Positions 53,450 through 61,011 of a stretch of DNA of 64,000 nucleotides are shown piece after piece; positions within the stretch are counted from its first letter, which is position 1; each line of letters opens with the position of its first letter. The notes beneath the pieces are model-generated. The model searched no databases, had not been told where the DNA came from, and was given only the letters and a program-made list of their open reading frames with translations. The translations under genes were made by a program, and so were the position numbers. This stretch comes from Eutreptiella sp. 'Long Island Sound 2002'. Taxonomy: Eukaryota; Euglenozoa; Euglenophyceae; Eutreptiales; Eutreptiaceae. The DNA is taken from positions 69,027,888 through 69,091,887 of the forward strand of contig OZ038383.1 in NCBI GenBank assembly GCA_964036045.1, in the 5' to 3' direction.

Positions 53450-53830
53450 AGGTAACTGGAGCCTGTGCCCCCCCCCCCCAATACCACCCCAAATCGCCCC
53501 ACCTGGAACTCCCCCCCCCCCCCCCCCAACTGACCGTCCCGACGCCCCCCCCCCCAATTCGCCCCTCCCTGAACCCCCCCTCCAATGCCCCCCCCCCCCC
53601 CCCCCAGGGGGGGGGGCGGCCGGGCCCGGTCCTTGTATGTGAATCCCCCCAGCTCCCCCGCAAGTTTTGACAGATAGCTGGGGGCTGGGTCGCATCAGGA
53701 CCGGTTGTAGTTGCCCCCCCCCCCCCCGTGCCCCTCAGGGGCCTTCGGCCCATTTCTACTGGGGGGGGGAGTCGCGTACAAATGCGAGGAGACGCCCCCC
53801 CCCCCCCCCCCCTTGTCACAGACATTCCTG
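53450..53830. mobile_element. C/G-tract element, second copy
   Basis: Long C runs, GGCCGGGCCCGGTCCTTGTA at 53,618 and AGTTTTGACAGATAGCTG near 53,663 reproduce the landmarks at 16,077 and 16,443 in the same order. GCGTACAAATGCGAGGAGAC resembles 9,030 (GTCCAAACCCGAGGAGCC). Proline- and glycine-rich frames on either strand are composition artefacts. Confidence 0.5.
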
Positions 53831-53937
53831 ATACCCCCATCCCGTTCATGGGCATGGGGCCTCTCATGTCGCGCTGGGTCCCAACAGAGATAGAAAGGAA
53901 GGGCATGCAGACCTGCGGCAGGCACTTCGTATCCCAG

Positions 53938-53984
53938 GCCTGTCACAGCTTTTGAGTGTGGAGACCTCCGTGCCGCGCTGCTCT
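53938..53984 (+). CDS. GNAT acetyltransferase, candidate exon 3 (beta-4 strand)
   Basis: After ATCCCAG the frame enters in phase 1 and reads LSQLLSVETSVPRCS, matching the '(F/L)..LSV.P...R' strand that precedes the acetyl-CoA loop. Joined to the exon ending 17,333 (phase 1) it gives KEG-LSQLLSVETS, and joined to 54,193 it gives RCS-G-IGRALV, the expected spacing. The donor after 53,984 would be TC, not GT, so the 3' end of this exon is unresolved or the assignment is wrong. Confidence 0.35.
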
Positions 53985-54192
53985 GTCGTATTCCACACAG
54001 ACATGGTGCTTAATGTGCCCACCGTCGTCTGTGGCAGCACTATGTCTCTGTGCCAATCACAGTCAGCAGCGACTAGAATTCCTGACACAGTTCAGCATCG
54101 AACCCACCACGTTTGCTTTCCCTGCTTTTGCTGTATCGATGTACTCATGTTGGAGGCCTCAGCAGTTATGCCTTCTTCGCCCTGTATTCTAG

Positions 54193-54434
54193 GCATTGGC
54201 CGGGCGTTGGTGAGAGCAGCGGAGGACTGGTGTGCGGAGCGCAAGGGGTTCGGGACATTCACAATGCAGATGCCTCTCGTAAGCGCACGGGAAGACCTGT
54301 TCCCATACTACGAGAGTCAGGGGTACGTGAGAGGCGAGACCGTGCCATTTGGGTACCCGGAGATGCTGAGCGGCGAGGTCCCTATTCACTTTGTTATCTA
54401 TCAGAAAGAGGTCTTGCATACCTCCCTGCTGACG
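54193..54434 (+). CDS. GNAT-family N-acetyltransferase, C-terminal exon
   Basis: A 3' splice site (CCTGTATTCTAG) ends at 54,192 and opens in phase 1. It reads (G)IGRALVRAAEDWCAERK, the acetyl-CoA pyrophosphate-binding loop (motif A, G-I-G-R-A-L) and helix. It goes on with FTMQMPLVSAREDLFPYYES and QGYVRGETVPFGYPE, the beta-5/helix-4 'R..L..(F/W)Y...GY' block, then PIHFVIYQKE, the last strand. A strong donor (ACG/GTGAGC) is at 54,435. If unspliced, the frame stops at 54,533. These residues bind acetyl-CoA and complete the half-domain at 14.39-17.33 kb without overlap, so either they are one gene or this is the 3' part of a paralogue. Confidence 0.7.
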
Positions 54435-54539
54435 GTGAGCCTCTTATATTGGTGCTACTCATTAATGGGGTACTGTAGTAGTGGGTATGTATTTGGTGAG
54501 ATCTTTGACTTACCATGGGCCTTGGCCTGGTGATAGGTC

Positions 54540-55170
54540 ATGTATTGCCCGTGGTTCCACATGGCGAATCTTGTGTTGAAATCGACGCAATAGTGCTTGT
54601 TTCTGCAAACACCCAAAAATGGAGTGGGGAGGTGGGTACACCGCACAGCTTTCTCAGGGGAGTGCATCATTTGCCCCAGTGCTACATCCTCCCCCTCCCT
54701 GTACTTTCCACAAGCGTGTGTATCAAGATACATGAGGCTGGACAACAACTCGCTCATTGATAGCCCCCTCCTCCCCCTTCCTTTATCCAGGATGACTTGC
54801 CCATACACCAGGGGGATCACAGGACACAGGGCAACCTGCAGTGTCGGACCGGACGCCTATCCACCAAAGGTAGAATGCCACGTGGCATCAGGCTGGCCCC
54901 CCTCCCTCCCCTACATCCACAGGCCCTGCCTGGTCTGGAGATGCAAGCTGACATGCAGTGCCAGCAGCACATTTTAACGTGTGCCCGCAGGAGTCAGCCC
55001 GGGAACAACTTGAGACTTGACAAACGGCGAGTGGTGGAAACATTGCACTGCCAAACGTCCGCCGCCTACAGCTCGGCGGCATGCCTCCAGAAAACACACA
55101 GCAACATAAAACACACCCAAGTGCGTTAAGCCGGAAGTAACACTCGCAAAACCAACTCCACCTTCGATGA
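54540..55170. other. No supported gene
   Basis: Unique sequence. Frames of 80-126 codons on plus have no domain. Presumably intergenic or intronic between the GNAT exon and the minus-strand ORF. Confidence 0.5.
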
Positions 55171-55171
55171 T

Positions 55172-55486
55172 TCACGCCCCCCGTCCAACCACCACCGCAC
55201 TCAACCCCAGACATCCTTCATGGCATCCCCACCCCGCCGCTTGCATCGTCTTTCCTTCCCACTCCTCTTTGAAGTTGTGTGCTTTTGAGTACTTATAATC
55301 CAGTAGCTCTTGGTAGGTGGCTGTGTTAAACAGGGTAAGTCTACCAAAGGTTCCACCTGCACCTTCAGGAAGCTCTTTGCAGCCATGCTGGTAATGCACA
55401 GTGTCAATTACCCCATCAAGGGCGTTGAGCGGCTTGGTCACCCGCAACACTCTCTTGATGCTGTGCTGTGTGCATGCAGACAACAT
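55172..55486 (-). CDS. Unrecognised protein exon with a partly duplicated copy nearby
   Basis: The minus-strand frame reads KRVLRVTKPLNALDGVIDTV, HYQHGCKELPEGAGGTFGR, LTLFNTATYQELLDYKYSK then AHNFKEEWEGK. Composition is strongly protein-like. No family recognised. A related stretch (PHNFKNEWEGKTRQ) occurs on the same strand near 55,560-55,600, and an AVKQRKSTKSS-like sequence lies near 55,850. The latter matches, inverted, the GTGTTAAACAGGGTAAGTC at 55,322, so the locus has undergone a local duplication with inversion. Confidence 0.5.
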   Translation of the reverse strand: MLSACTQHSIKRVLRVTKPLNALDGVIDTVHYQHGCKELPEGAGGTFGRLTLFNTATYQELLDYKYSKAHNFKEEWEGKTMQAAGWGCHEGCLGLSAVVVGRGA

Positions 55487-55872
55487 GCCGAAAAGCTGAT
55501 ATGCAGTAGGTTCTTGCTCTCACAGTGCGTCTTTTCAGTGCATATTCCATAAACCAATCTGCCTCGTCTTTCCTTCCCACTCGTTTTTGAAGTTATGGGG
55601 CTGGGGAATGGGGAGGGGGTGTTGTGGTGGGGTGGATGCTGGTATGAGGGTGCGTGGCTGCGAATATGAAGGTCGGAATTGTCGGTTGGGGCACAATACC
55701 TGTATGCACGGCATGGGACTGCTCGTTTTAAGGCTTCGATCCGTTTGTCTGTCACCTCTTTGCATCGCGTAAAAGTGTTTCTCGCAGGTGGGGGGGGGGG
55801 CTAACCAAGGTGAGCGAAGCGAAGATGTCGGTGAACTTTTGGTAGACTTACGCTGTTTTACACAGCCACCCA

Positions 55873-56094
55873 TCAAGAGCTACTGGATTGGAACCACTCA
55901 AAGGCACACCCCCAGACAGCATACAAAACAAAGAAACCGATAGCCGCCACAGCGCCCCCTCCAAGTGCCGTCCCTCGAGACAATAGCAGCCCCTCCACGA
56001 CTGGTGCCGAAACTCCCTCAACAGTTCCCTCCACAAGTTCACATTCGTAAGTACGTATTTGAGGCCTGACAACACTTGGGGCATGAATTCCCAC
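55873..56094 (-). CDS. Candidate C-terminal exon with single membrane helix
   Basis: The minus-strand frame ends with GVSAPVVEGLLLSRGTALGG and GAVAAIGFFVLYAVWGCAFE, then WFQSSSS and a stop. The roughly 20-residue hydrophobic run directly before a short polar tail looks like a tail-anchor or last transmembrane helix. No family recognised. The competing minus frame (56,099-55,848) is less convincing. Confidence 0.35.
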   Translation of the reverse strand: MGIHAPSVVRPQIRTYECELVEGTVEGVSAPVVEGLLLSRGTALGGGAVAAIGFFVLYAVWGCAFEWFQSSSS

Positions 56095-56115
56095 AACATT
56101 CCATAGACATGATTC

Positions 56116-56733
56116 GTGTATCTACTGCCCCACTGGGATTCATCCGGCCAAGGGTCAAGAAACAGGCGTAGGGGAGCCCCGCTAGTGCATGGACTGGCGC
56201 TGTCAGGTCAGCACAACCCCCACGAAGACTCAGCACCCCTGAACAGTTCCCCAGGGTGCAGACGAAGACTCAGCACCCCTGAGCAGTTCCCCAGGGTGCA
56301 GACGCAGACAGTAGACACGGACGATGTTGGTCTCACCTGGGGGCATTCAGGTGTTCCCGCCACTGACAAAGAAAGCCTGAGACTCGAAATGAAACCACCA
56401 GACATAAGGTTGCAAGCTCGTATGCTTATGCTCAACCACAGGCCCTTGTCAGGAGACAAGGCTGTTGTGTTGTATAGCACATGTCTGCCGGTGAGTCCTG
56501 TCAGCACAGAAAAGACCCATGTACAGCGAGCAGCCAAGATGCTGCGTTGCAAGGCATCCATCTGCAAAGCGGAGGGTTTTCCCACAACTGAAAATTCCAA
56601 GGGTGTGTCACACAGGTACTCTCAACCGGATTATTTTGATGCCCTCGAGCATTGCAATGCACACAATCAGGGTAAAGCCCCTTCAGCTGCTGTGGCACAC
56701 TTGAAACTTCGTTACTTGAGCTGTACAGGGTGA
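56116..56733 (+). CDS. Hypothetical ORF containing a 40-bp tandem duplication
   Basis: A 205-codon frame ending at 56,733. At about 56,222-56,303 a 40-bp unit (CGAAGACTCAGCACCCCTGA and continuing) is present twice, giving RRLSTPEQFP-type repeats in shifted frame. The C-terminal half (CLPVSPVSTEKTHVQRAAKM; YFDALEHCNAHNQGKAPSAA) is plausible but has no known domain. Confidence 0.3.
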   Translation: MYLLPHWDSSGQGSRNRRRGAPLVHGLALSGQHNPHEDSAPLNSSPGCRRRLSTPEQFPRVQTQTVDTDDVGLTWGHSGVPATDKESLRLEMKPPDIRLQARMLMLNHRPLSGDKAVVLYSTCLPVSPVSTEKTHVQRAAKMLRCKASICKAEGFPTTENSKGVSHRYSQPDYFDALEHCNAHNQGKAPSAAVAHLKLRYLSCTG

Positions 56734-56991
56734 AGAACTGCGTAAGCAGCTTGTGTACCAATCCCTTGGGAGCCCCCCCAAGGTTGTGTACCGGTCAACG
56801 TACAGTGAGAGAAACATCCAAATTACAAACCCTTCCTCCAGTTCTTAGCAAGACCTCCTGCCATGCAGAACGTTGAGGTTCCCACGGATCTTCACACCTG
56901 ATAGTCATTCCCGTCCTGACAGTAGTCGGCAATTGATACGGAGGCTGGCAATTGATTGCCAGCAGCCCTCATCCTCTCGCTGGCTGTCCAG

Positions 56992-57179
56992 GTTGGTGTG
57001 CCACATGTTGTGGAGGCTACGGAAGCAGAGGACAAGAGCCCAACCCCTGTGCCATGGAACAGGGTGCTGTCCATTGGACTGGTGCTTTTTGTCAACCATT
57101 TCAGCCTCATGCTTGTCATCCCCTTTACGCCGTTCATGGTGTCGGATTTCTTTCCCACCCTCGAGAAGGCTAAGCTGGG
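56992..57179 (+). CDS. MFS transporter, exon with first membrane helix
   Basis: A 3' splice site (TGGCTGTCCAG) ends at 56,991. The frame reads ...SPTPVPWNRVLSIGLVLFVN then HFSLMLVIPFTPFMVSDFFP and TLEKAKLG. This is a cytoplasmic lead, transmembrane helix 1 and the loop after it. In the major facilitator superfamily (zinc-induced-facilitator-like/TetA-type members) a 'PWK..(L/I)...L.....S......PF...M..D' pattern is usual here. A donor GTATGAAT at 57,180 leaves phase 2, matching the next exon. Upstream exons encoding the start were not found. Confidence 0.6.
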
Positions 57180-57219
57180 GTATGAATGGGCCAGGGATGA
57201 GGCATTGGTAGGCGTTTAA

Positions 57220-58785
57220 GCAGGGTCTAGTCAGAGCTACATGCCCATTCCTGGTGCAGAGAAACAGAGATGACCACAAATAATCACAAGCAATCACAAA
57301 CGAGGAGGTATCAGGCTGATTGACAATTTCGCGTCATCCGTGATTCGTTACCATCATAAATGTTTACAAAGCTGCAAGTTTCGCTCAACTGCAAGTTTGA
57401 TCAATGTCACGTTCTGATGCCATTCACCTCATGCCAATCACCACACCCAGGTGGTGTTGGGTATTTGATGCTCAGTGCTGTTTTACTAGGATGGAGACAA
57501 ACAAATCAGACTGCATGCTGAGTTTGGATTTTTTCGCCATTTTGTGTGTTGTCAGGGTTGAGTTGTGTTTTCTTTTTGAGGTTGATTTACCCCATCACCA
57601 AAATGTGCAACTTGGGACTCATTGAGCCACGAATAATCATGAACAGTCATGAATCAAAGCATGAATAAGAAATGAATAGTCATGGTTACAAGTTGCACTC
57701 CAGCACCACAGCTTGGGTATGATGAACAGAGACACGCCTGCTGCGTCTCACCTGCAAAAGATGTCGTAAACTGAGGACCAGGGTCAAGTGTGTATTATGA
57801 TGTTTCATGACTCAATTTTTGTTGTGTGTGGTGATTTGCCCTCCGCTTCGGAGATGACATGCATTTCCCCTGTTTTCTGTCGGCTGCTCATGTGTGCAGG
57901 CAGCGGAAACAGATTTGGGAGGTTTCAGTGAAAAGAAGATTTGTTGTGACTCAGAGCAGGCCCCTAGGTGGGTCCTGTGGGTCCCGTGAGGGGTTACTTC
58001 CTGAAATGTGATTTCCTGAGCCAATTTTTTTCCGGCCAGGCTCAGGTTTGGGTGGGCACCAACAGTGTGGTTCTGTTGTGTGCTGCACCAAGGACCACAT
58101 ACTACAGCGCACCACTGGGTCCATCAGTTTGCGGCATTTGAGTTGGAAAATCTTGGGAGCAATCAACTTTGGCCCGCTCTGACCAAGTCTTACTTGAATT
58201 TTGACCAGTTCTAAATGCATTTTATTTGCGGCAGCGGTGTACACAAACAGCACACTCAACGCATAGCAGCTTCCTTACAGAATCCCGGCTCGTCATAACC
58301 CTGGTGGCACGCACCGCAGGCCTTAATTCCGGGTGCTTTTTGCACATTCGGTCAGTGAGGGTCACTAAGGGTAACGGTGTCTTTCAGGGCCTGGTGGATT
58401 TGGGGTCCACTGGGCGCACAAGCAGGCCCAATGGCACCACAAACGTGGCAAAAGCGTTGCATGATTCCTGGGCTGACGTACTCCTCAAGCTGTGTCTGTT
58501 CACATCGTCTCTATCTTGGCAGTGACGGACAGGGCCTTGGGGTACAGCACGTTTTGAGGACAGAATGGTTGTAGATGATAGTGAAGGGGGCAGGCCACCC
58601 CTCAAATAGGTCGTCGGGAGCATGGAGTGGGAGTGGGCAGAAGCTGATTTCCACAATGGGGTCCAACGACTCTGAGCGGAGGGACCGTCAGTTGCTTGGT
58701 TTTCCGAGACAGGGTTTGCAGCGGGATTGCCCTACAGACGCCAGCCACTGCTGCGCCACCTGCCACCAGAATCTTTTGATCTGTT
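57220..58785. other. Presumed intron of the MFS gene
   Basis: A 1.6-kb stretch with no repeat array. One sub-frame at 58,388-58,525 (LVDLGSTGRTSRPNGTTN) is open after a CAG acceptor but has no family similarity. Nothing else supported. Confidence 0.5.
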
Positions 58786-58791
58786 CTGCAG

Positions 58792-58915
58792 GATGGCGGT
58801 GGGGTACTTATCCAGTTCGTATTTCATGGGGCAATTTGCTGGGGCTTATCTCTGGGGTGCTGCTGCGGATCGATTTGGACGTCGTCCTGTCTTGATGCTA
58901 GGTTCAGCACGTGTT
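58792..58915 (+). CDS. MFS transporter, exon with helix 2 and motif A
   Basis: After TTCTGCAG the frame reads MAVGYLSSSYFMGQFAGAYL then WGAAADRFGRRPVLMLGS. This holds the helix-2 end and the MFS signature loop G-x-x-x-D-R-F-G-R-R-P between helices 2 and 3. Splicing to the exon ending 57,179 (phase 2) gives KLG-MAVGYLSS in frame with correct helix order. The 3' end is uncertain: the peptide loses resemblance after MLGS and stops at 58,996. Later exons (helices 3-12) are not seen in the next 5 kb, which is repetitive, so the gene is either truncated or continues past a large intron outside the window. Confidence 0.7.
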
Positions 58916-58999
58916 GCTCTGTGTGCATGTGCATGTGGAGGTGTGTGTCTCAGAGACTTCAAAAAGCCAATGCAGCACTTTGCTACGATTCTCTGAAGA

Positions 59000-60010
59000 A
59001 TACTGGTGGTGGCCCCGGGTCACCGATTGTTTTCACAGTTGGTGCATGATCCCAATCGCAGACCCCCTTTTTGAGGTTTAATTTAGCTTTGATTGGTCCG
59101 GTTTTGCCCATAGAGGCCTCCCAAACCCCTTCAAATGCACTACAATTGACATCTTGACTCCCATGAGGCAATCATTAAAGTGCAAGAACCCAACAACTCT
59201 AGTGTCTTGTCACAATCCTTGACTAGCTTCCATAATGTTCAATTTGTGCGTGTGGGTGGGTGGGTGGATGTGGGTGTGTGTGGTGTGTAGGTGGGTGAGT
59301 GGGTGTGCACATGAAGGTGTATGTGTGTGCGTGATGATATGGGGCATGATATCAAGTGTGTGTGTTGGAGGGGGCATACATGAAGTGTATGCGGCACTGT
59401 GTGTGGGGGGGGTACATGCATTTACGTGCATTGTGTGTCTGTTCGGTCTATTTGGTGTATTTTGACCCCCACGGCCGACCAGGGGCGCGTGACCTCACCG
59501 TGGTGTGGGGGTGAAACCAGGGGGGGGGACACCCCTGGGCTAACACGCAATCTGGGGGGCGACCCAGTCCAGCCACGGCGGCTGGGTCACGGGATCACGC
59601 GCCCCATCCCCCGCCGACCACCGTGGGGGAGCCACGATGGTACAGGGCGGGCTCCACCGGGGGGTGGCGGTTAGCAAGGGTTTCCGGGTCTCCCTGTGGC
59701 CCAGCCCACCCCAGGGCTTGAGTTTCCCCCCTTGCACCAGCCCATGCACTCCGCGTGGTCTGCACAGGTGCATCACGGGTTGGGGGATCGAGCTTTTGGA
59801 CATGGGGTCTACCGCAGCCTCCGCGGTGCCCGTTCGGGCCCACGGGAGCTGGGAGACGGTGGAGTGACGGGGAGACGACGCCGGGGCGGAGGAAAGGGCC
59901 GGCGCCTACCGTTACGGTGCTCACTGCGCCGGGGTAATGGCACCTGCCTGCAGCTCCGGCAGTCAGGCTCCCCGTGAATTGCCTTGAAATAAGGGGAGGC
60001 CCCCCGGTCA
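59000..60010. repeat. GT-rich low complexity and unique flanks
   Basis: 59,240-59,420 is dominated by GTGGGTG/GTGTGTG words. The remainder is C/G-rich unique sequence, with frames on both strands but no domain. Confidence 0.6.
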
Positions 60011-60015
60011 CAGGT

Positions 60016-60600
60016 CATGGGGCGATTTGCTGTGTGGCACAACTGATTGTCCACTTGCACCTGGCCTGGCTGTGCAACTGTGTCTGTTGCATCCAAGGCA
60101 ATACATTTCTCTATGTATTTCACAGAATGTTTCGTGTTTCGCAATTTCAGGTTGTTCCTGCACCGCTGTGAACCACATGTACGGCCATGGCTCCTTGACA
60201 TGCGACTGGCCACAGTGTGCAGGTCAATGTATGGGCCAGTTTACAGCATCTGCACCCAAAAACCACAGCCCATTTGGGCGTGAAATGCTGTGAATTGTGA
60301 GCCGGTGGTGGCGTGCGGTTCAGAATTGGGTACGCACTTTTATGCTGTTCGGCAATTTGCTGTGTGGCACGACTGATTGTCCACTTGCACCTGGCCTGGC
60401 TGTGCAACTGTGTCTGTTGCATCCAAGGCAATGCATTTCTCTATGTATTTCGCAGAATGCTTCGTGTTTCGGAATTTCAGGTTGTTCCTGCACCGCTGTG
60501 AACCGCATGTACGGCCATGGATCCTTGACATGCGACTGGCCACAGTGTGCATGTCAATGTATGGGCCAGTTTACAGCATCTGCACCCAGAAACCTGTGCC
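60016..60600 (+). repeat. 330-bp tandem duplication
   Basis: 'TGTGTGGCACAACTGATTGT' at 60,031 and 'TGTGTGGCACGACTGATTGT' at 60,361 start two copies that stay more than 90% alike by eye through 'TACAGCATCTGCACCCA'. Frames in it are duplicated with it; the cysteine-rich peptides are not recognisable. Confidence 0.9.
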
Positions 60601-60611
60601 GCGGAGGGACG

Positions 60612-61010
60612 CCCCCACACAGCGGCGGATACACCCGAGTCCCTCCGGTCCTGCCTGGGCCGGGGAGGGATAGGGACGCCCCGTGGGGGTTATGAGGGGA
60701 CACCACACCACCCACCCCCACACAGCGGCGGATACACCCGAGTCCCTCCGGTCCTGCCTGGGCCGGGGAGGGATAGGGACGCCCCGTGGGGGTTATGAGG
60801 GGTCATCACACCACCCACCCCCACACAGCGGCGGATACACCCGAGTCCCTCCGGTCCTGCCTGGGCCGGGGAGGGATAGGGACGCCCCGTGGGGGTTTTG
60901 GAGGGGACACCACACCACCCACCCCCACACAGCGGCGGATACACCCGAGTCCCTCCGGTCCTGCCTGGGCCGGGGAGGGATAGGGGCGCCCCGTGGGGGT
61001 TTAGGGGGGA
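60612..61010 (+). repeat. 103-bp tandem repeat, four units
   Basis: Near-identical units beginning CCCACACAGCGGCGGATACA at about 60,615, 60,718, 60,821 and 60,925. Differences are a few bases. Frames open through it translate a 34-residue repeat (GGYTRVPPVLPGPGR...). Confidence 0.95.
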
Positions 61011-61011
61011 C

